Shown here piece after piece: positions 18,750-28,518 of a stretch of DNA of 64,000 nucleotides (within the stretch, counting starts at the first letter, position 1; every line of letters starts with the position of its first letter). The stretch lies in assembly GCF_016698645.1 (NCBI RefSeq), contig NZ_CP068047.1:1399001-1463000 (forward strand), in the 5' to 3' direction. The position numbers and the translations under genes are program-made. Origin of the DNA: Devosia oryziradicis (GTDB lineage Bacteria > Pseudomonadota > Alphaproteobacteria > Rhizobiales > Devosiaceae). The notes below the pieces were generated by a model. That model was given only the letters and a program-made list of their open reading frames with translations. It ran no database searches and had not been told where the DNA came from.

Positions 18750-19826
18750 GTGAAGATTATCAAGACGCTTGCCACCGTGCTGGCCGTCGGCGCCATGGCG
18801 CTGACCGCTTCCACCGCGGTCTTCGCACAGGACAAGGGCGCCATCGGCATTGCCATGCCGACCCAGTCCTCGCTGCGCTGGATCTCGGACGGCAACGAAC
18901 TCAAGACCGCACTGGAAGCCAAGGGCTATTCCGTCGACCTGCAGTACGCAGAAGACGACATCCCGAACCAGCTGGCCCAGATCGAAAACATGGTCACCAA
19001 GGGCGTCAAGGCTCTCGTGATCGCTTCGATCGACGGCACCACGCTGAGCGCCGTGCTGCAGCAGGCTGCCGATGCCGGCATCAAGGTCATCGCTTATGAC
19101 CGCCTGATCCGCGACAGCGCCAATGTCGACTACTACACCACCTTCGACAACTTCCAGGTGGGCGTGCTCCAGGCCAACTCGCTGGTCAAGGGCCTCAAGG
19201 AACGCTTCCCCGACACCAAGCCGTGGAACGTTGAACTGTTCGGCGGTTCGCCGGACGACAACAACGCCTTCTTCTTCTATGATGGCGCCATGTCCGTCCT
19301 GCAGCCGATGATCGACTCGGGCGACATCGTCGTGAAGTCGGGCCAGCAGGGCATGGAAACCGTTGGTACCCTCCGTTGGGACGGCGCGGTTGCCCAGGCT
19401 CGCATGGACAACATCCTGTCGGCCAACTACTCGGACGGCTCGATCGTCAATGGCGTTCTGGCTCCCTATGACGGCCTGTCTCGCGGCATCATCTCGTCGC
19501 TGCGCGGCGTGGGCTACGGCTCGGGCGACCTGCAGTGGCCCGTGATCACCGGCCAGGACGCGGAAGCTCCGTCGGTCAAGGCGATCATCGCCGGCGAGCA
19601 GTACTCCACCGTCTACAAGGACACCCGTGAACTGGCCAAGGTCACCGCTGACCTGGTCGACACCGTTGTCTCGGGCGGTACGCCGGAAGGCCTCGACACC
19701 ACCACCTATGACAATGGCGTCAAGGTCGTGCCGTCGATCCTGCTGACCCCGCATGACGTTGACCTGACCAACTACCAGGCTCTGGTCGTTGACTCGGGCT
19801 ACATCAAGCCGGAAGACCTGCAGTAA
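18750..19826 (+). CDS. chvE: multiple sugar-binding periplasmic protein ChvE
   Basis: 358 aa starting at GTG 18750 with AAGGGAG eight bases upstream. The signal peptide ends near residue 26 (ASTAVFA-QD). The mature protein is a ribose/xylose-type (CUT2) binding protein with ChvE hallmarks: [60 protein letters not shown] and [19 protein letters not shown]. It binds glucose, galactose, arabinose and similar aldoses and delivers them to GguAB. In Agrobacterium ChvE also signals to VirA; nothing here suggests that role. A strong hairpin follows before gguA. Confidence 0.95.
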   Translation: MKIIKTLATVLAVGAMALTASTAVFAQDKGAIGIAMPTQSSLRWISDGNELKTALEAKGYSVDLQYAEDDIPNQLAQIENMVTKGVKALVIASIDGTTLSAVLQQAADAGIKVIAYDRLIRDSANVDYYTTFDNFQVGVLQANSLVKGLKERFPDTKPWNVELFGGSPDDNNAFFFYDGAMSVLQPMIDSGDIVVKSGQQGMETVGTLRWDGAVAQARMDNILSANYSDGSIVNGVLAPYDGLSRGIISSLRGVGYGSGDLQWPVITGQDAEAPSVKAIIAGEQYSTVYKDTRELAKVTADLVDTVVSGGTPEGLDTTTYDNGVKVVPSILLTPHDVDLTNYQALVVDSGYIKPEDLQ

Positions 19827-19846
19827 GCATCGGCTTCAAGCCAATG

Positions 19847-19873
19847 GGGCCCCGCGGCGACGCGGGGCCCTTT
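19847..19873 (+). terminator. hairpin between chvE and gguA
   Basis: GGGCCCCGC (19847-19855) pairs perfectly with GCGGGGCCC (19862-19870), followed by TTT. The short U-run suggests partial termination or mRNA stabilisation that keeps chvE expression above gguAB. Confidence 0.75.
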
Positions 19874-19932
19874 CCCGTCACCGGGCCCAGGCGCTAGAAT
19901 GCGACGCCCGCGTGCACACGAGAAAGCGACGA

Positions 19933-21465
19933 ATGAGCAATACCATTCTGGAGATGCGCGGCATCACCAAGACCTTCCCCGGCGTCAAGGCGCTGCAGGA
20001 CGTCAACCTCGACGTCCGGGAGGCCGAAATCCACGCCATCGTGGGTGAGAACGGCGCGGGCAAATCCACCCTGATGAAGGTGCTCAGCGGGGTTTATCCC
20101 GCCGGCAGCTATGACGGCCAGATCATCTACAAGGGCGAAGAGCAGCACTTCAAATCCATTCGCGACAGCGAACACAAGGGCATCGTCATCATCCACCAGG
20201 AGCTGGCGCTGGTGCCGCTGCTGTCGATCGCCGAGAATATCTTCCTGGGCAACGAACAGGCTGCGGCCGGCGTGATCGACTGGGACGAGACCCGTGACGG
20301 CGCGCGCAAGCTGCTCGGCATGGTCGGCCTCAATGAAGATCCCGACACGCTGATCACCAATATCGGCGTGGGCAAGCAGCAGCTGGTGGAAATCGCCAAG
20401 GCGCTGAGCAAGGAAGTGCGGCTGCTGATCCTGGACGAACCGACCGCGTCGCTGTCGGAAAAGGACAGCGCGGCCCTGCTCGACCTGCTCATGGAATTTC
20501 GCAAGCAGGGCATTACCTCGATCCTGATCAGTCACAAGCTCAACGAAGTCAGCAAGGTGGCCGACCGCATCACCGTGATCCGCGACGGCCGGACCATCGA
20601 GACGATGAACAAGCAGGACATTACCGAGGACCGGATCATCACCTCGATGGTGGGCCGCTCGCTCGAGGACCGCTATCCCAGTCGCGTCCCGAACATCGGC
20701 GAGGTGATCCTGGAGGTGAAGGACTGGTCGGTCTATCACCCGCAGCATCGCGAACGGCAGGTGATCAAGAATATCAGCCTCCATATCCGCAAGGGTGAGG
20801 TGGTTGGCATTGCTGGCCTGATGGGGTCGGGCCGCACCGAATTTGCCATGAGCCTGTTCGGCAAATCCTATGGCCAGAAGATCAGCGGCCAGGTGTTCCT
20901 CAACGGTAAGCAGATCGACCCGTCCACGGTGGGCAAGGCGGTCCAGCACGGCATCGCCTACGCCACCGAGGACCGCAAGACCTATGGCCTCAACCTGATC
21001 GACCACATCAAGCACAACACCACGCTGGCGAACCTGCCCGGGGTTTCGCGCCTGGGTGTCATCGACGACCTGGCCGAACTCGATGCGGCCAACGACTACC
21101 GCAAGAGAACCAATATTCGCTCCTCGAGCGTCTACCAGGTCACCGGCAATCTCAGCGGCGGCAACCAGCAGAAGGTCGTGCTCAGCAAGTGGCTGTTCGC
21201 TAATCCGGACGTCCTGATCCTGGACGAGCCCACCCGCGGCATCGACGTGGGTGCGAAATACGAAATCTACACCATCATCAACCAACTGGCGGCGCAGGGT
21301 AAGGCAATCCTGGTCATCTCCTCGGAGATGCCCGAACTGCTTGGCATTACCGACCGCCTCTATGTAATGAACGAAGGCCGTATCGTTGGCGAAATGCCGA
21401 CCAGCGATGCCAGCCAGGAAAAGATCATGCGCGCGATCGTCCGCGCCGAAGGGAAGGCATCATGA
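19933..21465 (+). CDS. gguA: sugar ABC transporter ATP-binding protein GguA (MmsA)
   Basis: 510 aa from ATG 19933; the frame is open upstream, but that stretch covers the chvE terminator. It has two fused ABC domains, as usual for CUT2 importers. The first has Walker [10 protein letters not shown] at 38-46 and the helical signature area [14 protein letters not shown]. The second has the degenerate GLMGSGRTE motif and [15 protein letters not shown] with [11 protein letters not shown]. It energises uptake of sugars bound by ChvE. Its stop overlaps the gguB start by four bases (ATGA), so translation is coupled. The ribosome binding site is weak (GAGAAAG). Confidence 0.95.
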   Translation: MSNTILEMRGITKTFPGVKALQDVNLDVREAEIHAIVGENGAGKSTLMKVLSGVYPAGSYDGQIIYKGEEQHFKSIRDSEHKGIVIIHQELALVPLLSIAENIFLGNEQAAAGVIDWDETRDGARKLLGMVGLNEDPDTLITNIGVGKQQLVEIAKALSKEVRLLILDEPTASLSEKDSAALLDLLMEFRKQGITSILISHKLNEVSKVADRITVIRDGRTIETMNKQDITEDRIITSMVGRSLEDRYPSRVPNIGEVILEVKDWSVYHPQHRERQVIKNISLHIRKGEVVGIAGLMGSGRTEFAMSLFGKSYGQKISGQVFLNGKQIDPSTVGKAVQHGIAYATEDRKTYGLNLIDHIKHNTTLANLPGVSRLGVIDDLAELDAANDYRKRTNIRSSSVYQVTGNLSGGNQQKVVLSKWLFANPDVLILDEPTRGIDVGAKYEIYTIINQLAAQGKAILVISSEMPELLGITDRLYVMNEGRIVGEMPTSDASQEKIMRAIVRAEGKAS

Positions 21466-22745
21466 CCACCGAAACCGCCCAGCCGGGCACCACTCCTGCC
21501 GGCGAGCCGGTCAAGGTCCAGGAACTTTCCGTCTGGAGCGCGCTCCAGGCCAATCTGCGCGATTACGGCCTGTTGCTCGCGCTGATCCTGATCATGCTGT
21601 TCTTCCAGTATTTCACGGCCGGCGTGCTGTTCAAGCCGGTGAACCTGACCAACATCATCCTGCAGAACAGCTACATCATCGTGATGGCGCTGGGCATGCT
21701 GCTGATCATCGTGGCAGGCCATATCGACCTTTCGGTGGGCTCGGTCTCCGGCTTCGTGGGCGCCCTGGCGGCCATGCTGATGGTGGGCTGGAACCTGCCG
21801 CCCAGCCTTGAATTCCTGGCCAACCCCTTCGTCGCCGGTGCGATCTGCCTGGTCGTAGGCGGGGTGATCGGCGCGGCGCAAGGCTATCTGATCGCCTATC
21901 ACAAGATCCCCAGCTTCATCGTGACCCTGGCGGGCATGCTGATCTTCAAGGGCTTGTCCCTGGCGATCCTGGCCGGAAAGTCTGTGGGCCCGTTCCCTGC
22001 CGAATTCCAGCTGCTCTCGGCAGGCTTCATTCCCGACGTGGTCGGGCCGACCACCCTGGTGGCAGCCAGCGAAGGTGTGCAGCCCGTAGTGCTGCACACC
22101 ACGACCATGGTCATTGCCATCGTGGCCATTGTCGCCATGATCTTCTTCGCCCTGCGTGGCCGTGCCCGCCGCAAGGCGCGCGGCTATGAGAGCGAACCGT
22201 TCGGCCTGTTCGTGGTCAAGAACCTGGTCATTGCGGCCCTGGTGCTGTTCTTTGCCTATATGCTTGCCTCTTATCGCGGCCTGCCCAACGTGCTGGTGGT
22301 GATGGGCATCCTGATTGCGCTTTTCGTATTCATCACCAAGCGGATGACCTTCGGCCGCCGCATCTATGCACTGGGCGGCAACCTCAAGGCCGCGGCGCTG
22401 TCGGGTATCAAGACCGAACGGCTGACCTTCTACGTCTTCGCCATCATGGGCGTGCTGGCGGCGCTGGCCGGCATGATCTATGCGGCCCGCCTCAACTCGG
22501 CGACGCCTAAGGCCGGGCAGGGCCTCGAGCTCGACGTGATCGCGGCCGTGTTCATCGGCGGCGCCTCGGCGCTGGGTGGCGTGGGCCAGGTGGCCGGCGC
22601 CGTGATCGGCGCCTTCATCATGGGCGTGATGAACAACGGCATGTCCATCATGGGCGTCAACATCGACTGGCAGCAGATGATCAAGGGCGTCGTGCTGCTG
22701 GCCGCCGTGTTCTTCGACCTCTACAACAAGAACCGTTCGGCCTAA
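21462..22745 (+). CDS. gguB: sugar ABC transporter permease GguB (MmsB)
   Basis: 427 aa, about ten membrane helices, longer than RbsC (about 320 aa) as is typical for XylH/GguB. Diagnostic blocks are [20 protein letters not shown] near residue 75, [33 protein letters not shown] and [20 protein letters not shown]. It forms the channel for ChvE-delivered sugars. A long loop rich in charged residues (about 225-245, [16 protein letters not shown]) is a normal family feature. The operon ends right after it in a strong terminator. Confidence 0.95.
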   Translation: MTTETAQPGTTPAGEPVKVQELSVWSALQANLRDYGLLLALILIMLFFQYFTAGVLFKPVNLTNIILQNSYIIVMALGMLLIIVAGHIDLSVGSVSGFVGALAAMLMVGWNLPPSLEFLANPFVAGAICLVVGGVIGAAQGYLIAYHKIPSFIVTLAGMLIFKGLSLAILAGKSVGPFPAEFQLLSAGFIPDVVGPTTLVAASEGVQPVVLHTTTMVIAIVAIVAMIFFALRGRARRKARGYESEPFGLFVVKNLVIAALVLFFAYMLASYRGLPNVLVVMGILIALFVFITKRMTFGRRIYALGGNLKAAALSGIKTERLTFYVFAIMGVLAALAGMIYAARLNSATPKAGQGLELDVIAAVFIGGASALGGVGQVAGAVIGAFIMGVMNNGMSIMGVNIDWQQMIKGVVLLAAVFFDLYNKNRSA

Positions 22746-22766
22746 GCCGGCCGGGATGAATGACGA

Positions 22767-22793
22767 GGCCGCCGGGGTGACCCGGCGGCCTTT
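22767..22793 (+). terminator. rho-independent terminator of the chvE operon
   Basis: Perfect 10-bp stem GGCCGCCGGG (22767-22776) / CCCGGCGGCC (22781-22790) with loop GTGA and TTT tail, 22 bases after the gguB stop. Confidence 0.85.
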
Positions 22794-22869
22794 GCCTTGG
22801 GACAGGCGCAGTTCAGGTTGCATTCAGCAGCGCCGCGCTAGTGCCCCGGCAAACGGAGCCAGCGCGCAG

Positions 22870-23463
22870 ATGCGAAACAGTTTTGCCTTCATAACAGTGC
22901 CTGTTCTTTTCGCCCTGGCCGCACAGGCGGGGGAGCTGCCGCAGGAGCCGATCGTCGAGCTGCTCGTGCGCGGCGAGAGCGCACCGGTCGATGTCGGCAG
23001 CGACTACCTGTTCGGCCTGCCCGAGATTGCCCTGGCGGATCAGGCCGCCTCGGCAGGCGGGATGGTGCGCAACGAGGGCAAGGGGGACTTCAGATCTTCG
23101 TGCGTTAGCGACGGCCATCGAACCGTCTGGTTTCTCAGCGATGCGTCCAGCTACGAGGGCGAGCCTTACCTGACGGCCATCGTGGTTTCCGCCATCCCGC
23201 CGGCCAGCGACACCTGCCAGGCCACGGCCGGGATCGAGGACGTGCCAGCCGATACGCAACTGCCTGGCATCGGGGCACCGCAAGCCGACATCGAAGCGCG
23301 CTTCGGGCCGCTGGAATTGAGCGAAGCGGGGCTTGTCGCCTTCCGCAGCCATGACGTGCTTGGCGATGGCGCGGATAGCTGGGAACTGGTCAAGACGGTG
23401 ACCTATCACCTGGAAGATGGCGTCGTGGATGCGGTGGCCTATGAGCAGGTAACGATCCACTGA
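22870..23463 (+). CDS. secreted hypothetical protein
   Basis: 197 aa from ATG 22870, chosen because it begins a clean signal peptide (MRNSFAFITVPVLFALAAQAG, cleavage after AQA). The upstream part of the frame overlaps the terminator. The mature protein is acidic, with two Cys (in SSCVSDG and SDTCQAT) that could form a disulfide. I recognise no family. A repeated idea of alternating polar strands suggests a small beta-rich periplasmic protein. It stands alone between the gguB terminator and the MraY-like gene. Confidence 0.6.
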   Translation: MRNSFAFITVPVLFALAAQAGELPQEPIVELLVRGESAPVDVGSDYLFGLPEIALADQAASAGGMVRNEGKGDFRSSCVSDGHRTVWFLSDASSYEGEPYLTAIVVSAIPPASDTCQATAGIEDVPADTQLPGIGAPQADIEARFGPLELSEAGLVAFRSHDVLGDGADSWELVKTVTYHLEDGVVDAVAYEQVTIH

Positions 23464-23557
23464 CATCGACGATGGGCTGGCTCGGCAAAGGTAAGGCTGG
23501 CGCGGCAGTCGCGACTCACTGAAGTCTAAGGGGCGGTCACCTGGCGATTGGCGAGCG

Positions 23558-24607
23558 ATGCTAACTTTCCTGTCCGATTTGATTTCGCCCTATTGGGGGC
23601 CGGCGCGGCTTTTTGCCTTCTATCCGGTGCTGGCAACCGTTGGCGCGCTGCTGTCGGCCCTGCTGTCGCTGCTGGTGCTGCCCCGGGTTTGGCATGTGCT
23701 GACGACCGACAAGGGCCGGGCGCATGCCGTCAAGGCAGAAGAAAGCGTGGGCAAGCCGGTGGGCGTCGGCATCTTCATCGTGCTGATCACGGTGGGCGTG
23801 CTGCTGATCTGCCTGCCCTATGATCCCCGCCTCTATTTCTGCCTCGGCGCGATGCTGATCGCGTCCTGTGTCGGCTATCTGGACGACAGCAAGCCGGGCG
23901 GGCTCAGCGAGCTGACGCTAGGCCTTACGGACCTGGCGATCTCGCTGTTCGTCTGCGTGGTGTTGATGAATGGTGAAAACACCCACGTCTGGCTGCCTTT
24001 CACCTCCGCGCAACTGACGCTGCCCTGGTGGGGCGGCGTGCTGCTCTACACGCCGGTCATGTGGCTGTGCATCAATGCGGTCAACTGCAACGACGGCGTC
24101 GATGGCGTGTCGGGTACGCTGTCATCGTTCACCATCTGCGTGCTGGGCCTGATCCTCTATTTCGTTGTCGGCGATGTCGCCAATGCACGATACCTGCTGA
24201 TCCCCTACAATCCCGACGCGGTGAGCTGGGCGCTGGCGGCGGCGGTGTTCTGCGGCGCCATCCTGGGCTATCTCTGGCACAATGCTCCACCCAGCGCGGC
24301 GCTGATGGGGGATGCCGGATCTCGCCCGATCGGGCTGTTCGTGGGCATGTGCGTGGTGGTTACCGGCAATCCGACCATGGTCTTCTTTGTCGGCGCGCTG
24401 CTGCTCTTCAATGGCGCGACGGGCCTGGCCAAGGTTGCCCTGATGCGGCTGTTCGGCTGGCGCATTCTCAGTTCGATCCGCTTTCCGTTCCACGACCATG
24501 TGCGCAAGAACCTCAACTGGTCGAACTCCCAGGTGCTCCTGCGCTTCCTGCTTATTCACGTGGCAAGCATCTGGGTGCTGGTGATCCTGCTGATCAAGGT
24601 CCGGTAG
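23558..24607 (+). CDS. MraY-like phospho-sugar transferase, orphan
   Basis: 349 aa, about ten membrane helices. It has all polyprenyl-phosphate N-acetylhexosamine-1-phosphate transferase motifs. A VGYLDDSK block stands for the MraY Asp pair (GFxDDY), and NAVNCNDGVDGVSG for NAVNLTDGLDGLA. ALMGDAGSRPIG stands for FMGDVGSLALG. PFHDHVRKN replaces the MraY-specific APIHHHYE loop, and the C terminus LIKVR resembles E. coli MraY. The GxPxMGG motif is altered (GKPVGVG). It should transfer a phospho-sugar to a lipid carrier. It is not in a cell-division cluster, so it is probably a paralogue or specialised enzyme, not the housekeeping MraY. Confidence 0.8.
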   Translation: MLTFLSDLISPYWGPARLFAFYPVLATVGALLSALLSLLVLPRVWHVLTTDKGRAHAVKAEESVGKPVGVGIFIVLITVGVLLICLPYDPRLYFCLGAMLIASCVGYLDDSKPGGLSELTLGLTDLAISLFVCVVLMNGENTHVWLPFTSAQLTLPWWGGVLLYTPVMWLCINAVNCNDGVDGVSGTLSSFTICVLGLILYFVVGDVANARYLLIPYNPDAVSWALAAAVFCGAILGYLWHNAPPSAALMGDAGSRPIGLFVGMCVVVTGNPTMVFFVGALLLFNGATGLAKVALMRLFGWRILSSIRFPFHDHVRKNLNWSNSQVLLRFLLIHVASIWVLVILLIKVR

Positions 24608-24631
24608 CTAAGGGCGACCCGTGGGGGACCG

Positions 24632-25465
24632 TCAGGTCTCGACGTCGGCATCCTTGCGGGCGCCCCATTCGGCCCACGATCCATCATAGACCGCCACCTT
24701 GCCAGCCCCGGCCAGTTCGGCGGCGAGCGCGAGGGTGGCAGCGGTGATGCCGGAGCCGCAGGAGGTGATGAGGGGTTTGCCCAGATCGATGCCGCGATCG
24801 GCGAACAGCTGGGCGAGCTCGGCCGGCGAGCGCATCTGTCCGTTGTCGGTGAGCAGGCTTACCGGAAGGCTGGCACTGTTGGGGATGTGACCGCCGCGCA
24901 GGCCGGGGCGGGGTTCGGGAACCTCGGCGTGGAAACGCGGAGCCGGACGGGCATCGGCGATCTGGGCGACGCCGTCACGACTGCGATCCCGCACCTGCTC
25001 GAAACTGGCAACGCGATTTGGATCGAAGCTGGTGTGAAAAACCTGGCGTGGCCGGGTGACCAGACCGGTTTCCGTGGCGCGGCGTTCGGCGCGCCACTTG
25101 GGCCCGCCGCCGGCGAGAATGCGAACGTCGTGCGCACCCATGGTGCGGAACGTCCACCAGACGCGGGGGGCGGAGAAGAGGCCGAGTTCGTCATAGACGA
25201 CGATGGTCATGCGCTCCGAAATCCCCAGGGCACCGACCATGCGGGCGAAGTCGTTGGGGGCGGGCAGCATATGCGGCAGGTCGGTGGACGTATCGGCGAC
25301 GCCATCGATGTCGAAGAAAACGGCGCCGGGGATATGGCCCGCAAGATATTCGGCCTGGGCGTTGCGGGCTGCGTTGGGCATGTGCCAGCTGCCATCGAGC
25401 ACGACGAGGTTCGGGTCGCTCAGATGGGTGGCCAGCCAGTCGGTCGAGACGAAGGGGGATTCCAT
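24632..25465 (-). CDS. 3-mercaptopyruvate/thiosulfate sulfurtransferase (SseA-like)
   Basis: 277 aa from ATG 25465 (AAGGAG eleven bases upstream). Two rhodanese domains: an inactive N-terminal one (VVLDGSWHMP, GHIPGAVFFDID, VYDELGLFSAPR) and a C-terminal one with catalytic Cys236 in the loop CGSGIT. That Cys-Gly-Ser/Ala-Gly-Ile/Val-Thr loop favours 3-mercaptopyruvate over thiosulfate. Cytoplasmic. It follows the ABC ATPase on the same strand after 106 bases and might be its last operon gene, but no functional link is evident. Confidence 0.88.
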   Translation of the reverse strand: MESPFVSTDWLATHLSDPNLVVLDGSWHMPNAARNAQAEYLAGHIPGAVFFDIDGVADTSTDLPHMLPAPNDFARMVGALGISERMTIVVYDELGLFSAPRVWWTFRTMGAHDVRILAGGGPKWRAERRATETGLVTRPRQVFHTSFDPNRVASFEQVRDRSRDGVAQIADARPAPRFHAEVPEPRPGLRGGHIPNSASLPVSLLTDNGQMRSPAELAQLFADRGIDLGKPLITSCGSGITAATLALAAELAGAGKVAVYDGSWAEWGARKDADVET

Positions 25466-25571
25466 TCTGGTGTCGACTCCTTCGATACCGACCAGTGGTA
25501 CCGCCCTCCCAACCCCAACCGCAAGAGCGAAAGGCACGGGTCCAGCGATGGCGCCGCCGGCACGGGTATCG

Positions 25572-26630
25572 CTAGAGCACCAGGAGGTCCTTGCTGGCGA
25601 GGCTGACGGTGACGGGTTCCCCGCGACTGGGCGGGGCGGTGCGCTGGTCGTTGAACGTGTCGAGACTGAGGATGTTCCGTCCCAGATTGACGCGCAGGCG
25701 GATCACCGAGCCTAGGAAGGTTACATCGGCAATGGTGCCAGTGAGCGTGATGTCGTTGCCCTCGCGCGCGCCGACGGAGAGCACTTCGGGGCGCAGCGTG
25801 AGCGAGATGGGTGCGCCCGCGGCCGCCGTCGGGGGCAGGGTGGGTACGGCGACGGTCTGGCCATCGATGTCGACGCGGCCAGTGGCGGGATCGACGATCG
25901 TCGCCTCGATGGTGTTGAGGTGGCCGACGAAGGTGGCGACGAAGCGGGTGGCGGGCTTGTTGTAGATCTCGTAAGGGGCGCCCAGCTGCTCGATATTGCC
26001 CGCATGCATCACCACGATGCGGTCGGAGATCGAGAGCGCCTCCTCCTGATCGTGGGTGACGAAGACGGTGGTGATGCTCAGGTCGAGCTGGATGGCGCGG
26101 ATTTCCTCGCGCAAGCTGACGCGGATCTTGGCGTCGAGGGCCGAGAGCGGCTCGTCGAGCAGCAGCATTCGCGGGCGCGGGGCGATGGCACGGGCCAGAG
26201 CGACGCGCTGCTGCTGGCCGCCGGACATTTCGTAAGGGTAGCGCTTTTCGTAGCCGGGCAGGCCGATCAGCTTGAGCATTTCGTCGACGCGGGCGCGGCG
26301 CTCCTCGGCCCCCATACCCGCGATCTTGAGGCCGAAGCCGATATTGTCGCCGACATTGAGATTGGGGAACAGCGCATAGGCCTGGAATACCATGCCGAGC
26401 TGGCGCCGGTTGGGCTTGAGGCCCGTTATGTCCTGGCCGTCGACCTTGATGGAGCCCGAGGTGGGGTTCTCGAAGCCGGCGATCATGCGCAGGATCGTGG
26501 TCTTGCCGCAGCCCGAAGGGCCCAGCAGCGAGATGAACTCACCCTTGTCGAAGGCGAAGCTGACGCCCTTGACCACCGTCGTGGTGCCGAAAGTCTTGGT
26601 GAGGTTCTGGACGTCGAGAAAGGCTGCCAT
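25572..26630 (-). CDS. ABC transporter ATP-binding protein (PotA/FbpC/PhnT type)
   Basis: 352 aa from ATG 26630; no strong ribosome binding site, so coupling to the permease gene 10 bases upstream is likely. Walker A GPSGCGKTT at 37-45, signature MSGGQ at 135-139, LLLDEPLSALDAKIR Walker B region, VTHDQEEAL switch and a TOBE domain after residue 235. The GKTT form and this sequence type belong to importers of polyamines, ferric iron or aminoethylphosphonate. It works with the two permeases and binding protein encoded upstream. Confidence 0.88.
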   Translation of the reverse strand: MAAFLDVQNLTKTFGTTTVVKGVSFAFDKGEFISLLGPSGCGKTTILRMIAGFENPTSGSIKVDGQDITGLKPNRRQLGMVFQAYALFPNLNVGDNIGFGLKIAGMGAEERRARVDEMLKLIGLPGYEKRYPYEMSGGQQQRVALARAIAPRPRMLLLDEPLSALDAKIRVSLREEIRAIQLDLSITTVFVTHDQEEALSISDRIVVMHAGNIEQLGAPYEIYNKPATRFVATFVGHLNTIEATIVDPATGRVDIDGQTVAVPTLPPTAAAGAPISLTLRPEVLSVGAREGNDITLTGTIADVTFLGSVIRLRVNLGRNILSLDTFNDQRTAPPSRGEPVTVSLASKDLLVL

Positions 26631-26640
26631 GGGTGAGGGC

Positions 26641-27432
26641 TCAGTCGGTTCTGGCGGAGGTGCGGGGAGCGAAGCGGCCAAGCACGTTGATCATGCCCAT
26701 GGCACCCCAGGTGATGATGAAGGAAATGACGGCCAGGGCGGCCGGCTCGTAGGCGCGGTTGGCGCCGATATTCTGCAGATATGGGCCGAAGGCAGGCCGG
26801 TTGAGCAGGCTGGCAATGGTGAACTCGCCGATGACGATGGCGAAGGTGAGGAAGGCGCCCGAGAGGACCGCCACCAGAATGTTGGGCAGAATGATGCGAG
26901 CGATGATTTGCGCGGTGTTGGCACCGGCGATCTGGGCCGCCTCGGTCAGGGTCTGCACGTCGATGGTGCGCATGCCGGTATCGACGGCACGGTACATGTA
27001 GGGCAGCGCCAGGGTGACATAACCGCAGACCAGCAGGATATCGGTGCCGATGGCGCTGCCGGTGAAGGGCACGATCGAGGACGAGTTGTAGAGCCGGATA
27101 TAGCCATAGACCAGGATGATGGCCGGGATGATCAGCGGCAGCAGGGTGACGAATTCGACGAAGGGGCGCAGCTTGGGCAGGCGCAGGCGGACGAAATAGA
27201 CGGCTGGAACCACGACCAGGATGCCGACGATGATGGCGAAGATGCCGATGACGGCCGAGTAGCTGAACGTGCGCTGGAAATTGGGATCGGAGAAGACCGA
27301 CGCATAGCTGTCGAAGCTGTAGTAGCCGCGACGCATCTTGAGCGAGAACTCGAAGGTGGCGACCAGCGGGACCAGGAAATAAGCGAGGCCGACAAGGAAG
27401 ACGAGCCAGGCCCAGAAGCGCGACTGCTTCAT
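26641..27432 (-). CDS. ABC transporter permease (PotC/PhnV-like)
   Basis: 263 aa from ATG 27432, which overlaps the previous gene's stop by four bases. Six membrane helices and an EAA loop TEAAQIAGANTAQIIARIILP. The N terminus MKQSRFWAWLVFLVGLAYFL is a first membrane segment. As the second permease it pairs with the 290-aa permease, making a heterodimeric channel of the iron/polyamine/phosphonate class. The frame is open for another 106 codons upstream, but that stretch is out-of-frame shadow of the preceding permease gene. Confidence 0.88.
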   Translation of the reverse strand: MKQSRFWAWLVFLVGLAYFLVPLVATFEFSLKMRRGYYSFDSYASVFSDPNFQRTFSYSAVIGIFAIIVGILVVVPAVYFVRLRLPKLRPFVEFVTLLPLIIPAIILVYGYIRLYNSSSIVPFTGSAIGTDILLVCGYVTLALPYMYRAVDTGMRTIDVQTLTEAAQIAGANTAQIIARIILPNILVAVLSGAFLTFAIVIGEFTIASLLNRPAFGPYLQNIGANRAYEPAALAVISFIITWGAMGMINVLGRFAPRTSARTD

Positions 27433-28301
27433 TTCATCCACCTCTCGGCACGCGCGGAAATGACCAGATAGATGATGTTGGCGCAGGCGGTGATGAGGAT
27501 CATGCCCAGCGCGAGCGCAGCGCCCAAGCCCGGATTTTGCAGGGCGTCGCCGCGGATCTGCGCGTAGAGGAGGATGGGGACGATGTTGAGCGAGGAGCCC
27601 GTCAGCGCATAGGCGGTGGCGATGGCGCCGAAGGCATTGGCGAAGAGCAGGCTCAGCGTGCCCAGGAAGCTCGGCCACAGGATGGGCATGCCGACATAGC
27701 GCCAGAACTGCCACGGACTGGCGCCCAGGATTTGGGCGGCCTCGCTCCATTCCTTCTTCAGCCCATCAATGGCCGGCGCGATGATCAGGATCATCAGCGG
27801 AATCTGGAAATAGAGATAGGTGATCGTCAGGCCCCAGAAGCTGAGGAGGTTGAAGCCGGACTTGTAGAGGTCGATGCCAATGGTCTTGAGGACGATGGTG
27901 ACCAGGCCCAGGCGGCCCAATGTGGCGATGAAGGCGAAGGCCAGCGGTACGCCGGCGAAGTTGGAGGCGACGCCGGAAAAGGTCATCACGGCCGAACGCA
28001 GCCCGGCGGGAAGGCGGCCGCGGATGATGGCCAGCGCGATGGCCAGGCCGATCAGGGCGCCCAGGATGGCGGACGCCCCGGAGATGCGGATCGAAATCCA
28101 GTAAGCGGCCATGATGCTGTCGGTGAACAGCGCCGTGATGTTGTCGAAGGTGAACTGGCCGTCACGGCCGACAAAGGCCGCGCCGATCAGGTAGAGCGTG
28201 GGCAGGATGAGGAACATCACCGCGAAGATGAGGAAAGGCGCTACGCCCAGCCACTCGAACGAGAGGCGGCGGCGTGAAGGTGATGCGGTTACGTCGGCCA
28301 T
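27429..28301 (-). CDS. ABC transporter permease (PotB/PhnU-like)
   Basis: 290 aa from ATG 28301; an in-frame ATG at 28322 is possible and neither has a strong ribosome binding site. Six membrane helices, and an EAA loop SEAAQILGASPWQFWRYVGMP near residue 188. It is the first permease of the importer. The 217 bases separating it from the binding-protein gene contain two GC-rich palindromes, so it is probably expressed below the binding protein. Confidence 0.87.
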   Translation of the reverse strand: MADVTASPSRRRLSFEWLGVAPFLIFAVMFLILPTLYLIGAAFVGRDGQFTFDNITALFTDSIMAAYWISIRISGASAILGALIGLAIALAIIRGRLPAGLRSAVMTFSGVASNFAGVPLAFAFIATLGRLGLVTIVLKTIGIDLYKSGFNLLSFWGLTITYLYFQIPLMILIIAPAIDGLKKEWSEAAQILGASPWQFWRYVGMPILWPSFLGTLSLLFANAFGAIATAYALTGSSLNIVPILLYAQIRGDALQNPGLGAALALGMILITACANIIYLVISARAERWMK

Positions 28302-28347
28302 CGTGAACCCGTGGAGCCCCATATTTTGCCGCTTGCTCGATGCAGCA

Positions 28348-28484
28348 CCTCCCCCTTGATGGGGAGGATGGAGGGGGTGGAGTCGCAAGCATTGAGTATG
28401 CGGACCCATACCCCCACCCTGCTCGATATACGGACTTAGCTGGCGCTAAGTCCTATCTCGCTTCCCTCCCCTCAAGGGGGAGGG
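28348..28484. repeat. pair of CTCCCC/GGGGAG palindromes
   Basis: Element 1: CCTCCCC (28348-28354) / GGGGAGG (28361-28367). Element 2: CCCTCCCC (28464-28471) / GGGGAGGG (28477-28484). A similar CTCCCC-GTGA-GGGAG element is at 50763-50783. They look like a dispersed palindrome family that may also act as processing or attenuation hairpins in this operon. Confidence 0.6.
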
Positions 28485-28518
28485 TGGACCCGGTGGTTGG
28501 GTCCAATCGAGAGAGGTC

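Noticed and set aside
18633..22823. Several long minus-strand frames (373, 463 and 487 codons) opposite chvE, gguA and gguB
   Set aside because: The plus-strand genes are unmistakable; the antisense translations are His/Asp/Gln-rich with no domain pattern and no ribosome binding sites.
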